NCBI GenBank assembly: GCA_003342895.1
Contig: PTFA01000056.1
Span: 62,001-126,000 of the forward strand
From: Casuarius casuarius
Taxonomy: Eukaryota; Chordata; Aves; Casuariiformes; Casuariidae
Length of the DNA stretch: 64,000 nt
Direction of reading: 5' to 3'
Shown: positions 1-61,300 of the stretch, one piece after another
How positions within the stretch are numbered: position 1 is the stretch's first letter
Layout: every line of letters starts with the position of its first letter
Translations under genes and position numbers: made by a program
The notes under the pieces: model-generated
The model's input: only the letters and a program-made list of their open reading frames with translations
What the model was told of the DNA's origin: nothing
The model's database searches: none

Positions 1-3000
1 AAGATTTTTCCAGAAAGAATTGACTTTGCATTTCTGTTAGTAGATACTCCCTTTGCCAATTTTTGGGGAATGCTTTTATCATTGCAGTTCTTACACCATT
101 AGTGGATCTTCCACTTTACTTTGAACTTCCTCCATTCCCGTTCCATAAAGATATGATAAAACATAGGAGAAATGAAGGCTTTTCTTCCTTCGTCCTTCGG
201 AAGAATAAATGCCACTCTGATGTGAAGCTGAGATTTAAGATGAGGTTTTCAAGGTGGAAGTCCAGTGCACCCAATTCTTTGACTTCCAAATCTTCTTTTT
301 GACATCTGTCTTCAGTGCTGAAGCAAAACAGCCCACCCACTTGTGTGTGGAAAGGATTGGAGGGGTAAAAACCTCACCAAATCATTTGAGGAATTTATTG
401 AATCACTTTGAGGACAACAGATATTCCCACAGGATCAAGTTATCCTTGTGCTTGAAAAGGGAATCTATATGAACATTTTAAAACTGAGCCCTGCTTGAGC
501 ACAAGTAATTCTCTCTGCCTGGTGCAATGAGGCTTATTTGTTTGAGATCTGCACAGAGAGTTAAGGACAAGGGTGCTCTTGCAGTTGTCCATAGATACAA
601 AGCTTGAGGTAGACCAAAAAGGTGACAGAGCTCTAGAAATCCCATTTTACTCTAAGGGAATTCACATTATTTATGAAATAGAGGAAAGTTGGTAAGAGAA
701 AAGGCAGAATTTTGGTAGAATAATTTGACATAAGTTTGGACTTAAAGATTGACTTTCTATAAAGATAGTAGGAGTTAGACTTCCTTGGGTGAGAGCTGAG
801 ACTGACTAATTCTCATAGCCATTCAGCCCAACTCAGAGTGCTCATGTGCTTTTTGGAGGGCCGTAAGTCAGATTCTGTCCTTTAAGTTTTTATCCAGAGG
901 TTTCTGAAGGTTGATACAGCGTATGCTGCAGTCATCTTAACCGTGTAAGTAAGGTGAATGTTTAGTATTATAGTCCCGATATCTCACTGTAGGCTCAGAG
1001 AGCAGGCCTCTCGTCAATGATGGGGGAAGACTCATTTTTGGTGGTCATCAAGGGTAGAATCCTGCTGATTAGATTCCTTGAACTGTTACATACTTTACAG
1101 AAAATTTGTGTTTTCAAGACCTGTTTGCCCTTCCACTTACAGGTTTGCTGCATGGGCCAGTTCATGTATCAGTAGAAGCTGCAGCATTGAATCTGTTCAG
1201 TTTATAGGGATTTAAAAGTTGAATCTGAGCAGCGTATCTTAAAGAACCACAATCAGGGTAGATTAAATGACTTCTCTTTTTTCCTTTTGTGAGCTGGTGC
1301 ATCTTTCTGGAATAGCGTAGGGTAGCATAGTGTAAATATGCTGACAGTATAACTTAAAGCAGTAGAATTGGTGGTATACTTCAACGTGCAGTACATCATC
1401 TGGTGTAGTCTGCTACCTTTTGAGAATGTGAGCTGACACAGAGCAGTCCACGGCCGGATGAGCACAGTGTTATTTGATTTATCTATGTATCACAAGTTGG
1501 TAAAACCTCTGAACCATTAACTCCGTCCTTGATCACCACCTGCCTCCCACCACGGTACTGCTACCTCTCCCTACCTCACCGTGTGCCTGGTCTGAGGGTG
1601 TGAGGGCTGACTACCCCTCACTCACCCTCTATCTTTCCCTCAGGGGAACTTGCTAATAGATGTTTTCTTTATCTAACTACTAATATTTTTGAGCTAACAA
1701 ATCAAAAGGGATTTCTTTTTCAGTTGATTTTCACCTATTGTTTTTCTTCTTGGAAACTACTGTTCCAGTTGGGTCTGGTTCTTCTGTCTGCATGTGTCCT
1801 GAGCTTTCTCCTGTATTAGATTACAGAACCGTGCTGGCCATGTCCAGAAATCTATGTGATAGACAGGTGCAAACTGCAAGTTAGCACCAAGTTATGCTAC
1901 TGATTGTCCCTAGTCAGTGATGTGAAGTGTACCAGGCTACTGAAAATACATTCAGTTGAAATGCACCAAAATGCAAAAATAGGTTGTAGGAAGAAATTTG
2001 AAAACGTTGGTGGGAAATCGGCATCATTTTCTGACTGATGAGTTTTATTGCCAACTTTCTTATCGGGACAGACGCATTGCTGAGAGAAATGCTGTACAAA
2101 CATATTGCAAGGGAAGGATTATTTGCATGGTTTATGATCTTTCCAAGAAAATACAGAACAAAAGCGAAGACAGCGTGAAAGTGCCGTACAAGAAGTTCTT
2201 CCTTATGATCTTTACAACACCTAGTATAATTGGACCCATTTGGATTTAGGTCTTTGGTCATTTCTGTAATTAAAAATCAGGCTTACCTCTGGAAAAAATT
2301 CTCTGACTTCACGTGGAAGGTTTTTTTCTTGTTTTAACATGAAAAATATTAAAACAATTATGTGTAACTTCTGGGCTTGGAGTCTAACGTGTTGTCAGTT
2401 GTGCAAATCATACTGATAGAGGTTATTAATCTCTAGTCTTTCTGAGTGTGCATTCAGTTTACTTTATAGATAGATGCATATAAGTAATTCCTCCCCCCAA
2501 CCGATTTATTCCTTTATCTCTTTTACTTCCTTTTAGAATTCTTCTCAGTAGCCAGCATCTATTTTTCTGCTTCACAGAGGGAAAAACGGGTGACCACATT
2601 CCCCTCCAGGGAGGCTTTGGTCTGTAGTCCCTACAGGGAGGGGTAGAACAACCAGCCGCGTGGCTGTCTGGGGCATCAGTGTCCGTGAGGTAAAAAAGCA
2701 TGTTAGGCAAGAAAAAGTCACAACAGTTTTTGTAAAAACTTATTTTGTTGAAGAACAAATGTTGTGGACTGGCAAAATTGAAGTCAGGTTGTGAAGGTGA
2801 TCCTCCAGTCCTAGGGTTAAGAGATAGCCTAGGTGGAGGCTATAGGCTATAGGATGACAAGTAGCAAAAGATAGAGAAAATACAGCAAAGCAAAGAAGAA
2901 AAAGGCATCTAGCTGAGAGCTAGGTTGTGCAGAGCTTTGGAGACTATATAAGTTGAAATTAACGGTAGAGATGATGGAGGGAAGAGTAAAATTAGTCAAA

Positions 3001-4025
3001 TGTAAGCATATTTTTCAGTTGCCAGCAATGCAGATGATCTTGTGTTTTCATTTTATGCTGACAGAAGGAGATGTGGAGTAGAAAGCAAGAGGTTGTAGTG
3101 TTTTGTAAGCGGAAAATAAATTGTATCGTGGTTTTTCATACAGCCTTATGACGCATGAGGCCAGCGTTGTGTAACTGGGAGAACATTTCCCCCAGTTTTT
3201 AGCTATTACAGGACCAGTTAACTATGCTCATGGGCAACTTCTTGAATTATAACTATTACAGCATTAGCTTAAAATACATGGAATTATACGGAATATTATG
3301 CGTAGATAAGAAATACGTCCTGTTCAGGAGTCTCTGTGTCCTGCACAGATATTTTGATAGCTCTTTAAGACTTTTTTTGTCACATGTGAAATACCGCTTG
3401 CTCTTTTCTTTTAAAATACCTGTATGTATCACCTCCAGCTTTAATGGTACCTTGATTTGCCTACAGAGAGTACTGGGTGGAGTGAAAGTTGCATGTGCCA
3501 GCCATCTCCCGCCCTTGCAGAATATACACTGAATTCCTATGTCATTCAAGTTCTTTTACTTCTTTTTAAAGCAATTTCAGCTTTGAAAGAAGAAAAGACC
3601 CCGTGGGTAAAAAATAAATCAATTAGGAACTGCAAGTATTTAAGAATTACATTCTAGAAAGTCATAAGGAGCATATTTTTGCATCTGCTTAATTTTGTTT
3701 TGTGTTGTTTTTATTATGGGAAATGGTTGAGGAGCATCTGAAAAGAAATGTCTGTGGGTCTTATTTCCACACACAGTACTACTAGACCTGTTTCTCATGA
3801 TTTCTTTGCTATCAGTTCCTGTCCTTCCTTTGTCACCCCTATAACATCCTGAAACAAAATCGGAATATATATTTGAAGGATGCACGACCAAACTTTCAAA
3901 ATTAATTTTGAAAGTAAATTGGAAATGGACAATTGATACTATATTCTGTTTTAGCTTAATTTAAAAATGAATCAGTTTTAACTTGCATAAAATATACTCA
4001 CTTTTTTTTTGTTTGTTTTTTGTAG
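1..4025 (+). other. PDE7A: 3' part of PDE7A intron 1, no exon recognised
   Basis: This stretch lies upstream of the first recognisable PDE7A exon and ends in a T-rich tract and TGTAG acceptor at 4025. I looked for the PDE7A1 N-terminal exon and for a hydrophobic PDE7A2-like first exon ending in phase 0, and found neither. Short open frames occur on both strands (for example 1914-2261 on - and 1998-2249 on +) but resemble nothing I know. No recognisable transposon was seen. That it is intronic is inferred from the exon at 4026 starting in the middle of the protein. Confidence 0.7.
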
Positions 4026-36875
<32,850 letters not shown>

Positions 36876-37796
36876 CCTCAACTTCATGACAAAACTGCCT
36901 CTTCTCTTGGTGTCTGCACAGTTGGATTAAAGGAGATACTTGCCTGCCCAAGGTTTCGGTAAAATGGTAAAATGATGCCAGCATTATTTATTTCCAAGTT
37001 TTCCTTTGACAGACCATTTGAACCTGAAATTTTTTTTAACTGCAAGATCTGAACATAGAGCAATATGCATATGCCTCAGTTGGTTTTTGTTTGGAACCTT
37101 GAATATGCAAAGCACAGCAGTGACTGAGCCTTGAAGGAACAGTACGAAAATTTCATTGCACCACGTTTTGTTTTTTCTTTTTTTTGTGAAATTTGAAATA
37201 TGGTCTTCAAATCTAAGACTTGAGATGGATTGTTCCACTTTCTCGGAACTGAGCAAGACTTTCATAAATGTGTTCAAAGCATACCTTCCACTCAGCCCCT
37301 GTTTTAATACGGAAATGTGAAGTGCCCATCCTCTGCTGCCTCTGGCAAGACTTGATGTTTACAAATGTACTCTGAAACTATTGGTTCTAGACTTCACCTT
37401 TGTGCATGGCTGTGAAGGAACCACTAACTTGGATTTTTTTTGTTTTTTTTTTTAAAGAAAAAGATCAAATCTGAGACTGCAGCTCTTGTTTCTTTGGATG
37501 CCAGAAAAGCCTCCCATTTGCCATAATTTAGTTTGTGCACTGGGAACTGAGCATTCATCATAGAGCACAGCCAAGCTTTACTCCAGTGCTATATGGGAAT
37601 GCAATTTTTTAAAAGCAGAAAACACTTCTGAATTTGGGAAGGGAAGGGGGGAGGGGGGGAAGTGTCCGAACTGCGTTGCGATTCTGCAGTGAAAACATTG
37701 CATGTTGTTTTCACTATTGTGCACTTGAACTGCACATGCAAGAAAAAGGTGGAATGTCTAAACACCATAATCAGCTCAGGGTATTTGCCAATCTGA

Positions 37797-37802
37797 AATA
37801 AA
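37797..37802 (+). terminator. PDE7A: Candidate poly(A) signal AATAAA (proximal)
   Basis: This is the first canonical AATAAA after the stop, about 0.9 kb into the 3' UTR. It lies between the two G-rich tracts. Confidence 0.45.
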
Positions 37803-38073
37803 GTGGGATGGGAAGCGTGTCCTTCAGAACAAGGGTACAAATGCCCCTTTCGCTGCAGTGTGTATGTATGTGTGGGTGTGTGAGTATGTCTGGGTTGGGG
37901 AGGGTGGGAGGGTACTGGGAAGGGTTTGAACCGCAACATTTTTTTTTATTTATTCTTTTAGAATGTGACAATTTCATGAACAGCCACATTGGGGAGGAAA
38001 CTGTAACAAATTGCTACAGATGCCTTAAACTATGCACAAAGCTAAGTGACCAAATTTGTTTTTGATTTGAAAA

Positions 38074-38079
38074 AATAAA
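38074..38079 (+). terminator. PDE7A: Candidate poly(A) signal AATAAA
   Basis: The AATAAA sits in an A-rich context and is followed by GTGCATTGTTTACTTATTC, a GU/U-rich downstream stretch. Cleavage near 38095 is plausible. Confidence 0.55.
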
Positions 38080-38448
38080 AAAGTGCATTGTTTACTTATT
38101 CCTCCCTCTACTGAAACATTACCCATTAAAGGGTTTTTGATGGGAAAAGGAGAAACGTTTTTTAGGACAAAATTAAAGGACTAATTTTAAACTTAAAACA
38201 TTCCATTTTTGTAATTTCTTTTATGTTGTTTTAAGTACAGTAAGCACAACTGTAATCTAGTTTGAGAAACTGGTGCTTTCTTTTATTTCATTTGTATTTC
38301 CCTGTTATTATTGTAAACGACTGTTTATTAATTCTGTTTACAGTTTGTTGCAACAGCCATTTTTGGGAGAGAGCTTCAGTGTAAAGCCATTTGTAAAGGC
38401 TTTGCCATATTCATTTTAATATGTGCCTGTTGCTGTTAACTTTTAATT

Positions 38449-38454
38449 AATAAA
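38449..38454 (+). terminator. PDE7A: Candidate poly(A) signal AATAAA
   Basis: TTAATTAATAAA is followed by an A run and TTTTCACATT. The downstream sequence is U-rich. Confidence 0.5.
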
Positions 38455-38737
38455 AAAAATCTTTTCACATTATGCTCCTGTACATTTAAGTTACAACTTA
38501 GTCTAGCATTATGGAAAGGTAGTTAAGGTTGCACTCTGCTTCCACTGTAAAACTAAGCCCATTTTTGGATTTGAAAATACTAGTCATCATATGCCAAAAC
38601 TTATCACCTCTTCAGGCCTGGCCTTTTACTGTTTTAAAAACAAATTCTGACTTGCCTGTTTGTCTAAAATTCTAAAATTGTTTATTCTTTCCTGTTCCCT
38701 GAAGTAATACATTACTCAAAGTGGCCATGTTTAAAGA

Positions 38738-38743
38738 AATAAA
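38738..38743 (+). terminator. PDE7A: Candidate poly(A) signal AATAAA
   Basis: AATAAA is followed about 30 nt later by ACTTGTGTGAAG, a GU-rich downstream element. Confidence 0.55.
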
Positions 38744-40006
38744 TTCACAATTAAACCATTTATTGAACTTACTTGTGTGAAGTTCCTTCCTTTGCTGTCA
38801 GTGCAAGTTCTTGCTATTGTCTGACTTCAATAGAGAAGGATCAAGCATTATATGAGCTTGGGTTACTGCCTGAAGTAACGGAAAAGCCTTATTTTAACAG
38901 GTTGCCTTTAAAAGGGTGGTATTTGCCAATGTTCTTTGGAACTTGCAGACCAAAGAGGTAACTGCTGTGCATTTGAGTAACTTATTACAGAGAGACTGCA
39001 GCTAAGCGCCCTTCCAGTCTATGCTCTGTAGATTAGTAGGGTTAAGTGTGGAAAAGTATTGATGTTTCTGACATTTTTGGATAAAACATGCACCAAGACT
39101 GCAACTACTTTTAAAAGCAACCATTAAAAATCAGTATCTGATGATGTCTTCTGCAATTCACATTCTTTGAAATGTGACTTAAAGACAGGACCTCAGCATA
39201 AATATAAATTTTGCTATTTGCTGTAAGCCATTTATAAGCATATTTTAATGTAAATTCATTAAATTTTTAGAAAAATAATGGAAATATAAATATATAGCAA
39301 AATTGCAATATATTTATAAGCAACCTGTGATTCTCTAACATTATGTAATGATCTTGCTAACTGTTAGTAAGATTGGCCTATTCTGATAGGAACCCGTACA
39401 GCTTGTCAAGAGGCTGAAAGAAAACATGAATAATTTTGTTCTATGCCAGCTCTCCTAGGAAGGAGCTTCTGTCTTTTCTTACAGCATCATACCATTGGAT
39501 TTAGAAAGACTGGTTCTAATCCCATCATTAGAGTAGGTGGAAGGTTCTGACACTTGACTGACTTTCAAGAAAAAGGATTTTTTTTTTTAAGTGCTGTCTA
39601 GAAATTCCTTCAAAAATTCACATTGAATTGAAGATCTCATAGGTGCAGGAATGCTGAATTGTTTCAGGTGAAAGCTGAGAGCATACAGACACCAGGAGCA
39701 TACCTAATGCATTACAACTGCTAACAGCCAGTCAGTCCATGCAACTCCAGAAATGTGTTATGGAATGGTATCAGGTCCCTGTTTTAAGTTGCTTTAATCT
39801 ACAAATCTGCTCCCATTGGCCCACGCCATTTACTAACATAGACATAACCTAGGGTGTGTATCTGTCTGTGTAAGGTACCTGGCCAGTGTGAATGTCCTTA
39901 GTTTGAATACTTCTGCTTCAGATGTTTTTCTGTGGGCAGTGGCATTGGGTACATTAAAGTAAAAGTCTAAGTAAAAAGATACAAATTAAGGTATAGAAAG
40001 GTCTAA

Positions 40007-40012
40007 AATAAA
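40007..40012 (+). terminator. PDE7A: Candidate distal poly(A) signal AATAAA
   Basis: AATAAAGC is followed by GCTTTGTGATTTTATTTTTT, a strong GU/U-rich element. It is the last good forward-strand signal before MTFR1. Confidence 0.5.
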
Positions 40013-40035
40013 GCATTTGCCAACAGCTTTGTGAT

Positions 40036-40720
40036 TTTATTTTTTAGTGCAGTTGACTAATTTTTCTGACCGTAGTTTTATGCCACTTGTAAAGTTTGTC
40101 ACATGCATTTATGTTTCTGGGGTGATGGATAACTGTACCTCGCAGCAACATTTCAGTTTATTGAAACTTAAATGGTTTTAGGGTGGGGGTTTCTCATGTT
40201 TTAGCCTAGTTTAATGCATAAAATCAGTAACTATAAAAGTGAGGATATCACTTAACTGGACTGAGTTACATCATTGCAAATGTCAGAGTTCAGCTGCAAT
40301 AATCTGAAATATTTTGAAAAAAAGATGCCCATTGAACAGACTTCAGCAGAGGTCCCCTGGGCAGCAGTCTGCCAGCTGTTCTGACACTGTGGCTGGTGCT
40401 GTTGTGCCCCTTCCCCCAGGGTCTGGCAGGGGAACCCAGTGTACAAGGGGAGGGACAGAGCACTAAACATTAAAGGAGAACCTTCCTGTCAGGTTTGTGG
40501 GGGAGGCATAAACTTCTCCCTGTCTCCTAATCATTTAGTTTCACTGAAATTAATTGGAAACTTTTTTATTTTCTAATGTTATGGCAATGTGCAGTTCTAG
40601 GACTAATTCTACTGTTATTTGTACTGCAGAGCAAGGTAAGTAGTATATCTAGTCCAGGCCTGAGAGAGATGCAAGTTGTCAATATACTGATTTATAGTCA
40701 CTGTAATAGAAAGCAAGCTA
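40036..40720. other. Gap between the convergent PDE7A and MTFR1 transcript ends
   Basis: No exon, RNA gene or mobile element was recognised here. Its limits depend on which poly(A) sites are used. If the distal signals at 40007 (+) and 40724 (-) are real, only about 0.7 kb separates the two transcripts. Confidence 0.5.
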
Positions 40721-40723
40721 CAC

Positions 40724-40729
40724 TTTATT
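40724..40729 (-). terminator. MTFR1: Candidate MTFR1 poly(A) signal (AATAAA on - strand)
   Basis: The minus strand reads CAATAAAGTG about 1.6 kb past the MTFR1 stop. A second reverse AATAAA lies near 41282 and could be a proximal site. Confidence 0.45.
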
Positions 40730-41331
40730 GTGGCTGCTATAACTTGTAGAAAACTACAAATCACACACAAATATTTTAACTGCTTTTAATTTTACATAGT
40801 GGCAATAGAGCATTAAATACAAAACTTGAAACCAAAAGCAACTTTCAGAAGGGTGTTTTAAAGGCATTTAAAATAACATGCTGAAGACTTAATGGTCAGT
40901 CAGTAAAACTGAGGGTAGAACATTTTGAAAGGAAGGTGTTTGTGTACATATTAACACCATTTCAAGTTTTACACCAGAAAACATCCTCCTTGATCGTGCA
41001 ATCTGTGTTCCAGTTATAAGCAGCAAAGCCTTAGTCTTCTTCAGTAACCTAAACAAACAGAGCTATTCAGGTGTTTGCATTTAAAAAGTGCTGCATTTTT
41101 CTGTTTTCTAGAAAACAGAAACTCTAAGAGGCACTTGTACTTGTTCCAATAGTCAGGTAAACTTGGAATGTTAAATAGCTAGACTCAGCTTTTTTAAGTT
41201 CATCTACAGTCAGAGAAAACTTTAAGTGTGCAGCTAAGTTATAGCATTCTAGGTTTCTGAAGAGTGTTTTTTGGCCTGAATTTTATTTTTGTTTGAGCCT
41301 TCTCTACAGCTGTGGATAGAGGCATGGACTC

Positions 41332-41355
41332 AGCTAGTTGATTAATCAACTAGCT
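41332..41355. repeat. 24-bp perfect palindrome
   Basis: The half-site is AGCTAGTTGATT and the second half is its exact reverse complement with no spacer. The centre GTTGATTAATCAAC resembles a paired homeodomain/HNF1-like site, but that is only a resemblance. Confidence 0.95.
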
Positions 41356-42346
41356 CTGTACAGGTCTGGCAGCAAATAGCTGCCATGGGAAATGCCCAAG
41401 AGGACTTCCCCTGAAAAACGGATTATGTGCAACATCTCTTCCCTGCAAATAGTACCATGAGGGTTTGTGCAGTCCCCAGACATCTGGGGTTAAAAAGGTG
41501 TCCACAAGTATCTCTTAGCTGCAGCAATATATTTTTAGCAACTTGCACCCCCCAGTACTTTGTACCTCTTTTCTTATCTACACCACTTCTATACTTTGTT
41601 AACACATACTCTGACAATTATTTTACTCTATGCTGCTATCTCTTGTTTTTTTCAAATTAATTGGACTGCCTTTTCACAGAGGCTCTCACAAGCATGATTT
41701 ACTCACCTTTTGTGCACTGTTTGTTGGACATCAGATGATACAAGTAGGTTTAACTCTCTTCCCCTTGCAAGCTCATTTGAAAAAAACATGCTACTTAAAT
41801 CTGCTTCAAAGGTCACCTGGTACACGACATTCTAAGTTTTTGCTTTGTTTCCGTATGAAGCAGAATATATTCAATTTTCTTTTGGGCTAAAAAATTGCTA
41901 AAGCTATGTTTAAAAGAATGACTTTGACATGAAAAATTTAGTATCAAACTAAATATCATAGTGCAAGTTACAGTTAAAGCTCAAATGACTCATTAACTTA
42001 AGGGTGTATCACTATATTATTACCATGTATACAAGTTATGTTAAGGTGGTCAGTTACGCGCAAGAATGTCATATAGGTAACTTAGTGTTAATGAACTAAA
42101 ACCACAACAAGTCTGAGTAGAAAGCTGGGTCTGAATACAAAATTAATACCTGAGTTTAACAGTCAAATCTATCCCTTTTAAGTCACATACAAACATGCAC
42201 CTCAAACTTAACATGTTTAGTGCCTCAATTCTACATTTCACGTTAGGTTTTTTTTCCTGCATTGTAGGAGACCACTCAGTACTAGTGCTATTTGCAACAC
42301 TCAGTAAAAAACAGTTTACAGTCTTTCATGTAGTGATCGTGATACA

Positions 42347-58283
<15,937 letters not shown>

Positions 58284-58300
<17 letters not shown>

Positions 58301-58370
58301 CTGGAATGGAAAAAGCCTTTTCAAACTTGGATTTAAGCCTTCCAGACCTACAGGGCTGCAGAGGTTCCAT
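58284..58370 (-). CDS. uORF overlapping the MTFR1 start codon (28 aa)
   Basis: An ATG at 58370 in a strong context (A at -3, G at +4) opens a 28-codon frame. It begins MEPLQPCRSG and ends at a TAA at 58286-58284, past the MTFR1 ATG and in a different reading frame. Ribosomes starting here would bypass the main start. It lies in the same exon if the acceptor at 58378 is used. Conservation is unknown. Confidence 0.5.
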
Positions 58371-58377
58371 AGTCCTT

Positions 58378-61300
58378 CTGAAATGAGAAATGTAAACATT
58401 TTAGAAGCCTGTCCTGGAACATGTACAGGAATAAATCCGTACATGCATTCCAAAAACGAGCTTTAAAAACAGTTACTGAAAACAAGACACTTTCAGAGAC
58501 AACAATTCCTAGTTCTGCAAAGCACAGACATCCAGTAGCCATTTATTTAGTACAGGCTATAGAGTTCTTTAGTAGTATCATTTTTAAGAATCAAAGCTGT
58601 TGCAAAGTTAATGATGAAAGAGCTGTGGATATAACTGCTAACTTGAGCTTGAACAGATGATGGTCTTCAACAACTCTAAGTAAGCAAAGAACATTATGGA
58701 ATGCCTGCAGCTGAGGACTAACACTAAGATTAAGGGGCCATACTCTTATCTAAAACTCTTTTGCATGCAGCAAACAACTACAGAAAAGAGATCAGCTCTC
58801 TTCGTCCACATTCTCTGACAGCTTTGCTTCCTCCATTTTCCCACAACTGAGGAGAGAAAGGAAATATGGAAAAATGACTAATGCAAGAAAATAACAGGAA
58901 GCAGTGTAGCTGTGGGACCTGAAGATATTCAAGTGATTTATGAAGCTGGCCAGATTTCAGATTGTGTCTATTTATATGTACTACCATTTACTTAAAAAAA
59001 GATGTTTTTATTGCTCCTCTAGTGAAAACTTTTTTTTTTTTTTTAATTTGCTTTACACCAGTCATAACTTGGATGTCATTAGAAGTCTGCGCTACCAAAA
59101 ACAAAAAGGAAGCCATATATTTAGGTTCCTATTTGTTTTGTGTATCAGATAAGAAACAAAACTGTATGGAACCAGCCTGAATAACAAATTTGTATTTTGA
59201 ACAGTGTTGCAAAGCCACTACATAACAATGACTAAAACAATGTAACAGCAAGAAACTGATACTTAGGAAGTTTGAAAGTCAGGAGATGGAAAAGTTAAGC
59301 AGTATGAAAGTGTTCACAAGCATTACAGTTAAGCAATCACTGTTTCCATCACAAGCATATTTTTCTAACAGTTTACAGTTCCTTAGGTAACAACCTACTT
59401 CTGGTGGAAACTTGGCAGGAACAGCTCAACTCTACAGATACCTTTCTTTAGACAGTTTTTTTTAAGTTGTTACTAGTTTCTCACCATCGCATGAAGACGT
59501 ATCTAATAGGATTTTCTTTTGTTTCCTGAAGAAATTAGGATACTAACCTATCAGCTATGGAAGGATCAATGAGAAGAAAACCTATTAAAAAATAAAGCCC
59601 ACCTTCAGGAGATTAGAATGGAAACTGCAATTGTCATGAGAAAAAACAACAGGAAAAATAAGGGGCTACCTATCAAACAACCATTAACAAAAGGTGCAGT
59701 CATACAAAATAAATAAAAAGCTCTCCAAGTCATGGACAACCAAAAGCTGGAAAGATGTACTAGGGAAGCATTACCACCTACTTGCTCTATTCTTCCCTTA
59801 GGCATCCACTATTCTTCCCTTAAACATGCTACTAGACTGGATGGCTCTTTAATCACATTTCACCTGGGTTTTTTTTTTTGTTTTTTTTTTTTTTGAAAGG
59901 GAAGAATACCACTCTCTTTATATGCCCCAAATTAGATTTGGCATCACATCTGGCATTGTAGAGATATACTGACATAAGAGATGAAACAAACACTATTTTA
60001 GAAGAGGAAACCTGTTTGAAAAAGTGTGCTGCATGTGATATGCTCTGCCTGACTGAAAAAGTCAGACTTATTGAACGGGCAGTATGGAAATCAAAGCCAA
60101 GAAGAATGGAAGCAGTGTAAAGACATTCAAACAAAAGGAGAGGAAAGTAGAAAAGATATTTCTGAGTAATTGATAGGATATGTCTGTCTCATAATGGAAA
60201 GTGATGGGAATATAAAGAGATGACAGTCTGCATCCCAACATATTGCTCTTTCAACAGATAACCAGGTCAAAGGCCCCAAAATGTAGTCAGAGTCATGTTT
60301 TGTTTCAGAGAGTGGGGGAAAAAAAAAGCAGATTGATTATTTTGATTCTGATCAACTGGATGTACTGAATTTTTAAAGACGGAAGATAATGAAGAGGAAA
60401 GTAAAAAGAGCAATAGAATTTCCTCCGAGGAAAGCAGAACAAGTCTAGAAAGCTGCTATGAACTCAAGAAACTGAGCAGTAAAGAGGTAAAGGAATGATA
60501 CAAAACCTGATAACTTATTAAAGGCACAAAAGCAGATGCAGAAGAAAGGTAGGAACAACAGAACAGCATGAATATGAAATAGTAATTAAAAGGCAAAGGT
60601 ATAAAATGGGTTCCAGATAAAAGAGATACAAAACAAAACAAAAAGAAAGCCAAACTAAGAATGCATTAGAACTAAGCAGAAGGCGAGGGATATAACCATT
60701 AGCTATCAGGGAAGGAGAGAAAATAATGATTGAGACAGTTGTTAGAACAGGTTATAGAAAACTCTGATAATTTATAAGCATGCAAGACGACAGAATCTAA
60801 TGAAATTCATCTTGAACAGCTCAAAAATCAGCCAAGCAACTTCTGAAATATTAGTGATTACTTTTAGAAACTTGCAAAATATCAATGAGATCCAGAAGAC
60901 CCAGGAATAAGAGAAGGAGCATGATTGCATAAGAATAGTCCAAAATACTTATTCTGCTCTAAAACTCGTGCTCTTTAGAGCATTCATTCTACAGAACAAC
61001 TACATAAATAAGATGATTATTTATAGTTCAGATTATAGCCATTGTTTTTTCAGAAACCTAAAAACTTAAAGTACCTAAAGCTGCAGTCATCAATTCCTGG
61101 CTCTTGTCAACAATGAGCTGTCTGCTTGTGTTGAAGAAAACATAAAAGTCTATCCGTAACAGCACAGAGTACCAATCAGTTCCTGGATACCAGCATGGCG
61201 GCAAGGAAAACCACCATGTTTCAATGACCTCTAGCTAAGCTGTCATCTAAATGGAGATCTAAAGGGAAAACACATCTAAGTATATCACCTTGATGTTTTT

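Larger units (their letters stand above)
36876..40035 (+). other. PDE7A: PDE7A 3' UTR (extent inferred from poly(A) signals)
   Basis: After the stop there are AATAAA hexamers at 37797, 38074, 38449, 38738 and 40007, so alternative 3' ends are likely. The signals at 38738 and 40007 are followed within about 30 nt by GU-rich sequence, as expected for real cleavage sites. Two G-rich tracts (37636-37659 and 37892-37924) lie in the proximal part. The true end cannot be read from sequence alone. Confidence 0.7.
40724..42346 (-). other. MTFR1: MTFR1 3' UTR (inferred)
   Basis: This stretch follows the MTFR1 stop codon on the minus strand, is AT-rich and contains no coding exon. A 24-bp perfect palindrome lies at 41332-41355. 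The extent rests only on the poly(A) hexamers. Confidence 0.55.

Noticed and set aside
1914..2261. Overlapping open frames on both strands (115 codons on -, 83 codons on +)
   Set aside because: Neither resembles a known protein, and the composition looks like ordinary intron sequence. Long antiparallel frames often arise together by chance.
1..4025. Search for the PDE7A1 N-terminal exon or a PDE7A2-type hydrophobic first exon
   Set aside because: No frame with the expected residues, phase 0 ending and GT donor was found. Candidates such as the ATG at 1017 or 3224 lack a donor or any similarity.
37589..37989. Minus-strand frames of 116 and 72 codons
   Set aside because: They are antisense translations of G-rich low-complexity sequence in the PDE7A 3' UTR.
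59780..59825. Short direct repeat of TATTCTTCCCTTA
   Set aside because: This is a local two-copy duplication of about 13 bp, with no further units and no spacer regularity. It is not a CRISPR or tandem array.
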